Source of the DNA: Acholoe squamosa
Lineage: Eukaryota; Annelida; Polychaeta; Phyllodocida; Polynoidae
Length of the DNA: 64,000 bases
NCBI GenBank assembly: GCA_949317995.1
Contig: OX439038.1
Location: forward strand, 33,998,613 to 34,062,612
Direction of reading: 5' to 3'
In this document: piece by piece, positions 35,931 to 45,899 of the stretch
Layout: the number at the start of each line of letters is the position of its first letter
How positions within the stretch are numbered: the first letter of the stretch is position 1
Notes under the pieces: generated by a model
What the model saw: the letters and a program-made list of their open reading frames with translations, nothing else
Told to the model about the DNA's origin: nothing
Databases searched by the model: none
Translations under genes and position numbers: made by a program

Positions 35931-38448
35931 GTGCAGGGGAGACAGGAAAAAGGGGGTAACGGGATAATAGTGGCTGGGAAGATAGGCGGAAAGGAGGTAC
36001 AGTTGTTGGTGGATATGGGGTCGTCCCTTAACCTGTTGTCAGTGGACTGGTGGAGACGGGCAGGGGGATACCCTGATTTGGATCCCGCCGGAAGCGACAT
36101 CTTTAACGCCGACAGAAGGCCCATGGCGGTGCGGGGGAAGTTCACTGGAAGCTTTCAACTGGGGTCTACAATCACGACTACCACGTTTACAGTAGCAGAG
36201 ATTGGCAATGAGGCCATCTTGGGAGCTTCCTTCCTGAGGGACCACCGTATCAAAGTGGATATGGCGGAAGCATCGGTAACGTGGCCGGGGGGGGACTCGA
36301 ATCCAGAAGGGCTGGTCCGGAGGATCGTGTGTGCCAGAGCAGCGGTGATAGCCGGCAGGCAGGAAGCGCTGGTGGAGGGCCAGGTCTTAGGGGATTGGCC
36401 TGAAGGGCAGGAAGGGATGGTGGAAAAGGCGGAATCGGCGGGAAAGAGTAGCCCGTTCCTGGTGGGGCGAGGGCTAATAGTCCCAGAGGAAGGGCAAGCC
36501 TGTGTGCGGGTTTTGAACCCGGGAGGGGAAGCCTTGACAATCCACCGCGCCGAAACGCTGGGAACCCTGACTTCGGTGGAGGCTGGCGAAGGGGGGATCG
36601 GCGGAAGGTGTCGTGTGGTGGGAAGGCAGGAACTGACGGCGGAAGGGAGGAAGGTGGTGGCTGAGCTGGTGGACGGGACTGAGGTGCACAGGAGGAGGGC
36701 ATTGGCCACCTTGCTCAGGAGTAGGATCAACGCATTCCAGCTGGGGCCGGAGGACAGGGGCCATACTACGCTGGCTCAACACCACATCAACACGGGGGGC
36801 GCAGCTCCCCTGAAACAGCCGCCGAGGCGTCTGGCACCTCACAGGCGTCAGGTGGTAGACGAGGAAGTGGATAAGATGCTGGAAGCGGGGGTAATCGAGC
36901 CGGCGGTGGGGCCCTGGGCATCCCCCGTTGTGCTAGTAAAAAAAAAGGACGGTACAACGAGGTTCTGCGTCGATTATCGGCGGCTAAACGCTGTCACTAT
37001 CAAGGACGCCTACCCGCTGCCTCGGGTAGAGGATTGCCTCGACACCATGGCCGGGGCTGCCTGGTTTTCTTCCCTGGACTTAGCTAGTGGCTACTGGCAG
37101 TTGGACATAGCCGCCGAGGACAGGGAGAAGACTGCATTTGCCACCCACCGGGGATTGTTTCAGTTCCGCCCTATGCCCTTCGGGTTATGCAATGCACCCG
37201 GGACATTTGAAAGAGTCATGGAGGTGGTGATGCGGGGCCTGCAGTGGGAGACCTGCCTAGTATATCTGGATGACGTCGTAGTTTTCGCGTCTACCTTTGA
37301 AGAGCACCTTCACCGGTTAGAGGAGGTGTTAGACAGGCTTATCCAGGCGGGACTTAAGATCAAACCAAGCAAGTGCCAATTGGCCAGAAGGAGAGTGATG
37401 TTCCTGGGGCATATGGTGAGTGAGGAGGGGATAGCCACCGACCCAGCCAAAGTAGAGGCGGTGGAGGGGTGGCCCACCCCTCAGAATATCACCGAAGTGC
37501 GCAGTTTCCTGGGGTTAGCCGGGTACTACCGAAATTTTGTCAAAGATTTCTCAGCGGTAGCCAAGCCCCTGTCCAGCCTGGCAGAGAAGGGAAGGAAGTT
37601 TGAATGGGACCGAGACTGCCAACGGGCCTTCGAGCATCTGAAGCAGGAGCTTATTAGAGCCCCCATCCTAGCCTTTCCTCGGCCGGAGGGGGAACTGAGA
37701 CTGGACACCGACGCCAGCGACACCGGACTGGGGGCAGTCCTGTCACAAGAGCAGGAGGGGCACGAAAGGGTCTTGGCTTATGCTAGCCGCACCCTAAATA
37801 AAGCGGAGCGGAATTACTGTGTGACCAGAAGGGAGCTGCTGGCCATTGTCTTTGCTCTGAAGAAGTTCAGGCATTATTTGATAGGACGGCCTACGAGAGT
37901 AAGGACAGACCATGCGTCCCTCCGGTGGTTAATGGGGTTTAAGGAACCTGAGGGGCAAATCGCTCGGTGGCTGCAAGTGATGGACACCTACGATCTAAGG
38001 ATAGAGCATAGGGCGGGGAAGCTTCACGGGAATGCTGATGGCTTATCTCGTAGGCCGTGCAGACAGTGCGGGAGAGAGGAGGCAGGAATGGAAGTGTGCA
38101 GAGTGATCACTCGTGCTCAGGGGCGGAGGAGGGAAGCACCCCCCGAAACAGTAGGGGAGGAGATCTCGCCGGAGGCTTTGGCGGAGCCCCCCTCGCCGGC
38201 TGAGATAGCTTTCCCCGAAGAGCTGGACTGGGAAAGGGAGCAAGCAGCTGACCCAATTCTGCAGCAAGTGAAGAAGTGGATAGAAGGGGAGGAGGTGGAC
38301 CCGGCGGAACTGGGAGGGGCTGGCTACGAACTGAAGGCGTGGGCAGCCCAGAGAGACCTGCTGGGGGAGGTTAACAGTATCTTGGGCCGGTGGTGGGTGG
38401 AGCCGGCGGGGCAGTCAAGGTTCCAGGTAGCTGTCCCCCGAGCTATGA
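35931..38448 (+). CDS. pol: pol part 1: protease, reverse transcriptase, RNase H
   Basis: The frame is open from before the gag stop, in the -1 frame relative to the zinc knuckle, so pol is probably made by frameshifting. The marked start is only nominal. Protease has LLVDMGSS at 36003-36026, where the usual Thr after the catalytic Asp is Met. RT has SLDLASGYWQ (about 37073), the MPFGLCNAP block and YLDD (37263-37274). RNase H has TDASDTG (about 37705), ELLAI and the TDHASL block (about 37908). All catalytic acidic residues of RT and RNase H seem present. Coding continues until a G-run at 38449-38452, where the frame changes. Confidence 0.93.
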
Positions 38449-38452
38449 GGGG

Positions 38453-40296
38453 AGGAGGTCCTCCGACAGGTGCATGGCTCAAGCTTGGGGGGGCATCTGG
38501 GGCGGAACAGGACCATCCGGCGTCTTCAGGACAGCTACTACTGGCCCGAGTTTCGGCGGGATGCCACTTGGTGGTGCGCCAGGTGTGAACCCTGCGTGAG
38601 AAGGAAGTCGGCCAGGCCACCCCACCGAGCACCCATGGGGCATGTGGCGGTAGGTCTGCCTATGGAGAGGGTAGCCATGGACATCATGGGCCCCCTACCA
38701 GAGACTAGGGAAGGGAACAAGTACATTATGGTGATTGCCGACTATTTTACCAAGTGGACAGAGGCGTATGCCATGAGGGATCAGCAGGCAGAAACGGTGG
38801 CTAGAGTCTTCGTGGAGGAGTTTGTGTGCCGCCTGGGACCCCCGGGGACGGTCCACACCGATCAGGGCCGTAATTTCCAGTCGGCGGTGTTCCAGGAGGT
38901 CCTAGGGTTGTTGGAAGTTAGCCAGACTAGGACATGTGCCTTCCGCCCCCAGAGTGATGGGATGGTGGAGAGGGCTAACCGAACCATAGAGATGCTGTTG
39001 GCCACCACGGTGGCCAAGGACCAGAGGGACTGGGACAGGAAATTGCCCTATGTAATGGCAGCATACAGAGCCTCCGCTCACTCCTCTACTAACATAACAC
39101 CCAATATGATGATGATGGGCCGAGAGACTACCACCCCCTTGGCTCTACTCTATCCGGCGGGGCCCCCGCCGAGCTCCCTGGAAGGATATGTGGCGGAACT
39201 GCAGGTGCAGATGGCCCAAACCTTTCACTATGCTCGGGAAGTGCTGGGTCGGGCCGTAGAGAGGCAGAGGCGTAACTACGATGTGAGGGCAGGGGCAGTG
39301 AACATATTGGAAGGGGACACAGTCTTCTACTACCACCCACTCAGGGTTAAGGGCGTCTCTCCGAAGCTTCAGTCATACTGGACGGGCCCCTGGACGGTGG
39401 TCCAGGTTCGGGGGAAGGTGTTGTTCACCATACGGAAGGGGCGCCGTGTGAAAGTAGTACACTTCGACTCTATCAAGAAGGTACCACCAGAGAGAGACCT
39501 TGGCGGAGGGCGGGAGTTGCCAGGGGGAGAGGGGAACGCCATGGTACGAGCAGTGATGCAGAGCAGGCCAGCAGACGGTGGCGTGATGAGTAACTCAATG
39601 GAGCCCCGAAAACCTCCTGAACGGTGGGATGCCGACTTGCCGAAGATTCCACTGGGTGGGCCACTCCTGCCTAGCTGGGATATTCCTGATGGGTTATCTG
39701 AAAAAGAAACTGAAGACCTGCGGGAGAAAAGAAGGCTGGAAATCAAAGAAAACAGTGAGAGAATGGATGAATATGGTCGGCTTCGGCGGGAACGGAGGAC
39801 GGCACCGGTGTATCTGAAAATGCGAGAGGACTGGAGAAAGCAGCGGCAAGCCTGGAATAGATGGAAACAGGAATTAATATGGGCGCGAAACGAAAATGAA
39901 GCTAATCAAAGAGTAGAAGAGAGGAACGCGGGGGTGCCGGAGGAAAGGAAGGCAATCACTCGAGAGGAGGAGAGAAGGTGGAGAGGAATGGTCTCCATGC
40001 GCTTCATCATGACCTCAAAGAGGAAGACCTTCCTACAAAGTATCACCCGACGTACATCTCAAACGGGTCTCCGCCTCTCCGGGGCCCAGGAAGAGGGGCC
40101 GCCGGTCACCAGCCTAAGGTCTCCCCGGGCGATAATAGGGGAGGACCCGCCGGGACCCAGCGCTCGCGGTGACGTCATGACGACGGTTGACGGCAAGATG
40201 GCGGCAACAAATGACACGCGGTTGGTGGTGCCAAGAAGCCAGCAAACTTCTTCTAAGAAAACTAGATCCCCGAGCAAAGAAGGAGGGGAGAGATGA
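38453..40296 (+). CDS. pol: pol part 2: integrase with C-terminal extension
   Basis: Integrase inserts the cDNA. The frame follows pol after a one-base shift at the G-run 38449-38452, which seems to carry one extra G. It has a HHCC zinc-binding domain (VHGSS..GHLG, then CARCEPC) and the catalytic triad Asp at 38680, Asp at 38860 and Glu at 38968. Exactly 35 residues lie between the second Asp and the Glu. A GPY/F-like module (GPWTVVQV...) follows at about 39385. The frame then runs about 270 residues further as a charged Glu/Arg/Lys-rich tail, longer than in most Gypsy integrases, to the TGA at 40294. I see no chromodomain. Confidence 0.92.
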
Positions 40297-40650
40297 CGAC
40301 ACGGGAGCCCGGGCGGGTCCCACAGCCGGGAGAGGACGGAGAGAGGCGCCAGAGAGGTGAAATCGGTGGTGGTAGCCAGGGAGGGGGAGAGACGGCGGAG
40401 CCGTTCAGCGGAGAGGAGGCGCCATGGTAGAAGTCGGGCTAGATCCAGGGGTCAGTCACCTCGGCCAATAGGGAGATCGCCACATAAACGGGAGACAGGT
40501 GGCCAGCCAATAAAAAAAAAATATAGAAGGGAGGAGGGGCGCTCCCACGAGCGGAGACCGCCTGACACAGGGTTCCCATGCCACCGAAGTGGGGAGGGGA
40601 ATACCCAGGCGACTTTCCCAGGGCCCGCCGAGCTCGCCGAAAGCAACCAA

Positions 40651-40739
40651 CCAATCAGGGCAAAGGGGGACACGCGAGGAGGCGGGACGTCTCGGCGCCG
40701 GGGAGGTATAAAGGAAGGGCGAGGTGCTCAGTCAACTCA
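40651..40739 (+). promoter_or_regulatory. Internal promoter between integrase and the accessory ORFs
   Basis: A CCAAT box (40651-40655) lies about 55 bases upstream of TATAAA (40707-40712). Possible initiators follow: TCAGTC (40728-40733, matching TCAKTY) and TCAGAA (A at 40739, 32 bases after the TATA start). Further CCAAT words are at 40465 and 40507. The first ATG after these sites is the zinc-finger ORF start at 40819. Inference from sequence only. Confidence 0.6.
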
Positions 40740-40818
40740 GAATCCGACGGAGAAGCAAGCACCTAATCTACGACGAGAAATTATCCACTACGCCGACTTG
40801 GAGGTCTTCACGGCCAGC

Positions 40819-41505
40819 ATGCCAAGACAGGCCAGGTCCAAGGGGGAGGGAGCCGGAGACACTCCGGAGTTCGCCTGCCAGACGTGCGCCGACAGGGGAA
40901 TAGTAAAGGTATTTGCAAGAAAAGACACCCTGGAGCGACACGTGGAGGGCCACGCCGGAGGGGGGCTGGGACACTGCTGCCCACTGTATCCAGAGTGTTC
41001 CCACCAAGTTCGCAAGAAGAGGGAGGGCGACCTCCGGGGGCATATAAGATCTGTACATAAAGAGTATGACGTGGACGAATGGCAGCCGGGGGAGCCGGTG
41101 ATGCTGGAGTTCCCCGACGTAGGAAGCACCAGAGGACAAGGAAGCAAGCCCCGAAAACAGCTAACCCCACAGAAGGCGTTGCAGGGGGGTAGCCCCTTCA
41201 GTGACTTAAGCTCCCCAGGAATACAGCTGGGGGAAGGCGACACTCCAGGCAGTTACACTATGTCTGCACACATGTTGGAGCAGATGTTAATCCAGATATC
41301 ACCTGAGAAGAAGCAAGAGGAGGCAAGGGCGAAGAACTCTCCGGCGGGTCCACCTAGCGCTGGCACCCGCTCATCAGGGAAAAGGAAGAACCCCAGTGAC
41401 TCGGCTGGGGGTAAAAGTGAGAAGAAGAGGGTAAAAAAGGATATAAAAGGGGGCAAGGGGAGGGCCCACCTGAGTCTTCGGGGGGATAATGGGGAGTCGG
41501 ACTAA
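40819..41505 (+). CDS. Accessory ORF A: two-zinc-finger protein (228 aa)
   Basis: The role is unknown; a nucleic-acid-binding regulator is the natural guess. The ATG at 40819 has A at -3 and is the first after the internal promoter. The frame is open further upstream (to 40357), but that part is Arg-rich, low complexity and lies before the TATA box. Fingers: C20-x2-C23-x17-H41-x3-H45 and C54-x5-C60-x14-H75-x4-H80, the second with R-K-K-R-E-G-D-L. The C-terminal half is Ser/Pro-rich, then strongly basic (about 190-215), probably a nuclear signal. It overlaps the next ORF by 17 bases. The second finger matches the spacing of the ORF at 251-1159. Confidence 0.75.
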   Translation: MPRQARSKGEGAGDTPEFACQTCADRGIVKVFARKDTLERHVEGHAGGGLGHCCPLYPECSHQVRKKREGDLRGHIRSVHKEYDVDEWQPGEPVMLEFPDVGSTRGQGSKPRKQLTPQKALQGGSPFSDLSSPGIQLGEGDTPGSYTMSAHMLEQMLIQISPEKKQEEARAKNSPAGPPSAGTRSSGKRKNPSDSAGGKSEKKRVKKDIKGGKGRAHLSLRGDNGESD

Positions 41506-42712
41506 ACCAGCTGTACGCACCAGCACCGCCGAAGTGAGGACTAAGATAGACGAGGAAAGGGCTAAGATAGCAGACCTGTGTGCCAAGTACGGCAAGGAGG
41601 GGGAAACACCTAATCAGATGATGATAAGACTCAAGAGACTGTTCCCGGGAGCGGAGGTGGACTATGATTTAGTGGATCCGGGGTTTGAGGAGGAGCTCCA
41701 GTCTTATGAGAAGGAGGTGTTGGGGGAGGGACCTAAGGAGGAAATCGGAGGAAGCGGGGAAAAGGGGGATCCAGAGGGGGTCCAGGGCACTGAACTCACA
41801 TTGTATGGACTGGACACTTCGGTGAATGTCTCTGAGGCTACAGACGTGTCACTAAACAGATCTCTTAATCTGGACGATGCTCTTGCTATGGTGAAAACTC
41901 CTTCGGCGGATACTTCGGCGGGGTCGGTGAAGGGGAAGGAATTGGGAGATTTTGCAGTACCCGCTGAGTCCGGGTCGGCGGCGCAAGGGGTGGTGGAGGA
42001 GGGGGTGCTCTCTACCTTATCTCCCACTGGACTGGCCGGGATTGATATTCAGACGCAGCAGCTGAAGAAACAGTTGGAGGTGTTAGGAAAGAGAAGAGCA
42101 GCTGAAGCCAAGAGAATAGAGGCAGAGGCAGAGGAGAAAAGGAAGAAAGCCCAAGAGGCAGAGCAGAAAAAGCAGCGAGATGAGGAGAGGAAGCAGCGGG
42201 AAGAGATAGAAAAGCAGGAGAAGGAGAGGGTGGAGGCGGAAAAGAGACAGAAGGAGAAGGATGAGAGGGAAGCCGCTGAACTCCTGGCCAGGCAGCTAAG
42301 GCAGGAGCAGTCACTGGTGAAAAGGGGGGAAGGGAGGGTGATAGCCATAGGACTGGATGGGTTAGTGGTGAACTCGCCCCATGGCGAATTTCTCATGAAA
42401 TTGGAACTAACTGACGCGGAGGAGGGGGAGACCAGAGTGCTACTACCGGCGGGGGTGAGGGCCTCCTTGAATGATGCTAAGCTACCCCCACCGCCGATGG
42501 AGGCGGGACCACGTGTAACAGTGTTATCAAACTGGGAGCCGGGGACTCCGGTGGCATCCACCCCCGCACCTACAGCGCCGCCACCGGACGGTCCTGGTGC
42601 ATCTCCACAGGCCGGGATGTCCGGCGGAGCGGTGGAGGAAGGACATGCTGAGGAGGCTGGGGCGCGTAACCCCTGGCAATCGGATTACCAAGGGTCGGCG
42701 ACCCTGAGATGA
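41489..42712 (+). CDS. Accessory ORF B: coiled-coil protein (407 aa)
   Basis: Function unknown. The ATG lies inside the end of ORF A, in the +1 frame, so coupled or reinitiated translation is likely. Residues 1-80 are mixed and partly helical. Residues about 186-276 form a long Lys/Glu/Arg/Gln coiled coil. Residues 280-325 may form a small folded domain, and the C-terminus is Pro/Ala-rich. The frame ends in TGA at 42710-42712 but remains open after it for 88 codons. Its place after a zinc-finger ORF is repeated at 1242-2060. Confidence 0.75.
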   Translation: MGSRTKPAVRTSTAEVRTKIDEERAKIADLCAKYGKEGETPNQMMIRLKRLFPGAEVDYDLVDPGFEEELQSYEKEVLGEGPKEEIGGSGEKGDPEGVQGTELTLYGLDTSVNVSEATDVSLNRSLNLDDALAMVKTPSADTSAGSVKGKELGDFAVPAESGSAAQGVVEEGVLSTLSPTGLAGIDIQTQQLKKQLEVLGKRRAAEAKRIEAEAEEKRKKAQEAEQKKQRDEERKQREEIEKQEKERVEAEKRQKEKDEREAAELLARQLRQEQSLVKRGEGRVIAIGLDGLVVNSPHGEFLMKLELTDAEEGETRVLLPAGVRASLNDAKLPPPPMEAGPRVTVLSNWEPGTPVASTPAPTAPPPDGPGASPQAGMSGGAVEEGHAEEAGARNPWQSDYQGSATLR

Positions 42713-42976
42713 CTGGCACAGAGACTACTGCCCCCGGAGGAGCAGGGGCCAGATGTGCGCCAGTTAGGGGAGGGGAGCCAGACCACCTCTTTAGTGATGC
42801 TCCCAGGAGGTGAGTTCGAGACTGTGGTTATAACCCGGAACAGATTTGTGGACTTAAGCCAACGGGATACCTGTAAAACCTGCGGCCGGCCCTGGGAGCA
42901 GCAGCAGCCGGAAGCGGAGGAGGCTGCAGGAGAGGGGGAACCGGAGGAGGAGGAAGACGACGACGGGGCGGAATAA
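42713..42976 (+). CDS. In-frame extension of ORF B beyond a TGA (87 aa)
   Basis: Directly after the TGA the same frame runs to a TAA at 42974-42976. It contains a C-x2-C pair (CKTCGRPW) and a very acidic tail. Either TGA replaced a sense codon, or the stop is read through. A separate ATG overlaps the TGA (42709) but opens only 34 codons. Confidence 0.45.
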   Translation: MAQRLLPPEEQGPDVRQLGEGSQTTSLVMLPGGEFETVVITRNRFVDLSQRDTCKTCGRPWEQQQPEAEEAAGEGEPEEEEDDDGAE

Positions 42977-43672
42977 ACTAGGTAAGCTGGTTGATAGCAG
43001 AGGTCGGGGAGCCGTTCGGGGAACGGGAGCGGTCGGGGAGGGCTGAGGAAGACGACAGGGTGGTTGGGGAGCAGCCTGGACCGAGTACACGGCCGAAGAA
43101 ACGGGAGATGTTCGGCGGGGAAGGGCCGGAGGGGTTGTCGGGGAGGCAGTAAGACCGAAGTACACGTCGGAGAAGGGAGGAGTTCGGCGGGAGCTGAGAG
43201 GAGGGAGAAGGACAAGGGGGAACCCAGGGCCGAGTACACGGCTGGAGAGAAGGAAGGAAAAGGGGGGTGGTCTTTTTGGTCGAAACGTTTACCAAATCGA
43301 ACCTGTTGCCAAATGAAAACTTACCTGGGTGTCCTGTCTTCCAGTTCAGTGGATCGCAGTCCGGAGGGAGGTCGGTGGAGCGCAGTCCGGAGGGAGGTCG
43401 GTGAAGGCAGTCCGGAGAGGTGTCGCTGCAGCACAACCGGGGCGGTGGAAGTGGACCCGGGGAAGAGGCAGACGGCCTTAAGCCTTAGGGGCCCAGAATT
43501 ACTGGCGAAAGGGCCCATATTGCGATTGATCATTTGTAAATAATGACAACCATGTGTATGTAATATAACGACATTTTATTATTATTCTCTCTCAGTGACG
43601 CTGTAGTTAACATAGGGACATAGTTCTCCATCCAGGGTATTAGTTTTTACACCCCCCAGAGTTTTAAATTAG
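42977..43672 (+). other. 3' non-coding region with short repeats
   Basis: Three diverged copies of a unit with ACCGAGTACACGGC lie at about 43079, 43153 and 43228. Tandem copies of a unit of about 27 bases with CGCAGTCCGGAGGGAGGTCGG cover 43354-43420. A 159-codon ORF here (43064-43543) follows the repeats and is not taken as a gene. Confidence 0.55.
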
Positions 43673-43682
43673 TTGGGAGGAG
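43673..43682 (+). other. Polypurine tract
   Basis: A purine stretch ending GGGAGGAG directly abuts the 3' LTR, where second-strand priming occurs in LTR elements. Confidence 0.7.
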
Positions 43683-44021
43683 TGTAGCGGAGAGGCTCGT
43701 CCGCCGAATGACTGCCACGCGGTCATTCGGGGAAAGTCTCAACGCTCGGGAGTGGTCCGCCGAAACGCTGCACGAGAGGCAGCGTCCCGGTGGAGACTTG
43801 TATATAAAGCGCGACTAGTTCCACCGGAGGTCAGATCCAGCCGACAGCCCGAGGTGAACAGTCAAGCAGCTAGCTCCCGGAGGAGGTTGCAGACGACATT
43901 TCTACTAGCAGATGGCATTTAGATGGTGTGGCCAAGGAGTGGCAGGGCAATAAACCAAGCAAGTTAATTTTACTTGACGGGTTGTGTTCTTCGATCATTC
44001 ATAATACGAACGGGCGCTACA
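43683..44021 (+). repeat. 3' LTR of the Gypsy element
   Basis: 339 bp with the same TATA and AATAAA as the 5' LTR and four substitutions (about 98.8% identity by direct reading). Followed by ATAT. Confidence 0.97.
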
Positions 44022-44092
44022 ATATTTTGATGAAACAGTGACAGCACTCCAGCTTCCTTCTTCACCCTGTCACCTGTGGACAGGGACTGAAG
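44022..44092 (+). repeat. Right part of the Gypsy target repeat
   Basis: Continues the repeat interrupted by the Gypsy element. Its complement is at 49056-49119. Confidence 0.8.
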
Positions 44093-44330
44093 TAACTGGT
44101 CCCGCACGCTGGGCCCTGTTTCTATCCAAGCTTTGTAAAATATGCCTTATCTGCACAAAGTCACACAATTTAAAGTAGCACTATAGTTAGATATGACTTT
44201 AATAAAAAGTAGCCTCATTATTGACAGAATGTTAGTGCAAACCACTGTATTTTTGAGTCAACTGACAGCCTGATCTGAAAAATAGAGGCAGTGGCCATTT
44301 TGGCCCCAAGCCAGTCCCCAAAATTGGCAC

Positions 44331-44640
44331 CGCCTAACCCGAACATCCACCCAACACTTCCCGCCTAACAAGAACATCCACCCAACACTCCCCGCCTAAC
44401 CCGAACATCCACCCAACACTCCCCACCCAACCCGAACATCATGCAAACAGTCTACGCCCAACCCGAACATCCACCGAACACTCCCCGCCTAACCCGAACA
44501 TCCACCCAACACTCCCCGCCTAACCCAAACATCCACCCAACACTCCCCGCCTAACCCAAACATCCACCCAACACTCCCCGCCCAACCCGAACATCATGCA
44601 AACAGTCTACGCCCAACCAGAACATAGTCCGAACAGTCTT
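44331..44640. repeat. 32-bp tandem repeat
   Basis: About nine units of CGCCTAACCCGAACATCC plus ACCCAACACTCCC, some replaced by a variant with ATCATGCAAACAGTCTACG. The reverse complement appears at 48751-48840. Confidence 0.9.
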
Positions 44641-44641
44641 A

Positions 44642-44913
44642 GGGAGTGATTTAGGGAGTTTTTAACAACAGGGGGGGGGCTGGTGGGTTTGAGGGGGGTT
44701 CAAAATAATTTCACCTGTTTTCAGCGAAAAAGCCCGCACGTTACTATAGGTTAAAAGGGCGCGTTCGCACACGATTTCCAGCCCCTGACAGACTAAACAA
44801 AGGTAGGGGGGTCAAAGAAATTTTTGACCCATCAAGAGGGGGGTGCCGATATTTTTTTCGCGTGTCCATGCGCAAAACCACCAACCCCCCTGTTGTTAAA
44901 AAATGATCACTCC
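44642..44913. mobile_element. Harbinger-like MITE
   Basis: TTA flanks on both sides (44639-44641, 44914-44916). Ends GGGAGTGAT and ATCACTCCC are inverted. The left end carries a small duplication of TTAGGGAG. Confidence 0.7.
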
Positions 44914-45038
44914 CTTAGTTCCAGAGTTAGTGGATCGCCGCCCAACTCATATTACCCAGAAAATTGTTGTGACTCTGCGTCTGCAGGCTGGGATTGGATC
45001 AGGCTGATGGGGGTCGTAAAAAAATTTGGAGCTTCTAA

Positions 45039-45397
45039 GGGAGTGATCATTATTTAACAACTTGGTGACGAAAATCGTGCGCAAGGTTTTCCACTGAAAA
45101 CAGGTGAAATTATGTTGGGTGGGTTTGAGGGGCGGGGCGTAAAAAATTCAGACCCCTCCCCTCTCGAGAGGGGGCTTAAAAAAAATTTGACCACTCTTGA
45201 GGGGGGGGGGGCTAAAAAAATTGTAGCAAAAAAGCCAGCGCGCAACTATAGATCAAAGAGGGGTGTGAAAATTCTCCGCACCTCTGGTGCAGGGGGCACA
45301 AAAAAATTTGACTGCCATCGAGGGGGGATGTAAAAAATTTCTGCGCGTCCGTGCAATAACCCACCGGCCCCCCTGTTGATAAATAATGACAACTCCC
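45039..45397. mobile_element. Harbinger-like MITE
   Basis: Starts GGGAGTGATCATTATTTAACAA and ends TGATAAATAATGACAACTCCC, with flanks TAA and TTA. It lies 120 bp after the previous copy. Confidence 0.65.
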
Positions 45398-45639
45398 TTA
45401 AGGTGTCACCACCCCAAAAGCCTTGTGGCCATCCAAAAAATCACATGTCTTCCACCTTTGACTTGCGCAAATTGCCATGGTAACCATGTAGTGATTTTTG
45501 CAAAGTGAGGCCTGATCAGCGCATGAATACACATCAGGACCCCTTCACTCCCATTAACTTCCACTGAATTGTAAACAAATAATATTCTGGGACTATTGAA
45601 AAACTCCTACTAATCATTCTGATACCAAATAACAATGGG

Positions 45640-45895
45640 TTTGGCCCCTCTTTCCCTCCCCCGCCCATGGGGGATTCGTGAGAGGCGGTCGGTGCTCTAC
45701 TCTGTAGTCTGAACCTAAGGCTCCTTAAAAGCCTTAACCCATTTCAAGGCTGCATGGTTGGTCCTTATCTGCACATGCCTACCGAGTAAATAGTGCCAGA
45801 AGCGCTTCAATCCGAAGATGATGGCCAAGAGCTCCCGCCAGGTGACATAATAGTTGCATTCCTGTTTGGTGAGGGTTATGCTGGCTTATGACAGC
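45640..45895 (-). pseudogene. Antisense Gypsy RNase H fragment
   Basis: On the minus strand from 45895, a frame containing YYVTWRELLAI, LKRFWHYLLG and the TNHAALKW block matches the Ty3/Gypsy RNase H region, interrupted by stops and followed by YRVEHRP in another frame. It is a different lineage from the element at 34-44 kb. The start of the LINE ORF is read through its complement. Confidence 0.75.
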
Positions 45896-45899
45896 ACCA

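Larger units (their letters stand above)
34041..44021 (+). mobile_element. Ty3/Gypsy LTR retrotransposon with accessory genes (9981 bp)
   Basis: Two 339-bp LTRs differ at 4 positions. A 4-bp duplication ATAT flanks the element (34037-34040, 44022-44025). The order is LTR, primer site, gag, protease, RT, RNase H, integrase, accessory ORFs, polypurine tract, LTR. Integrase after RNase H places it in Ty3/Gypsy. It is young but damaged: in-frame stops in gag, a frame change within gag, a changed protease motif and a one-base frameshift between RNase H and integrase. The accessory block of about 3 kb after integrase is unusual. Confidence 0.95.

Noticed and set aside
39490..40296. Integrase tail as an envelope gene
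   Set aside because: No signal peptide, membrane segment or Cys pattern. It is a charged extension in the integrase frame.
40357..40818. N-terminal 154 codons of the open frame before ORF A
   Set aside because: No ATG beyond the first codon region is favoured, the part is Arg-rich low complexity, and it lies upstream of the TATA box. ORF A is better started at 40819.
43064..43543. 159-codon ORF near the 3' end of the Gypsy element
   Set aside because: It runs through short degenerate repeats in the 3' non-coding region, is Gly/Arg low complexity and has no family signature.
44331..44640. Regular 32-bp repeats suggestive of a CRISPR array
   Set aside because: Units are directly adjacent with no unique spacers, in an animal genome.
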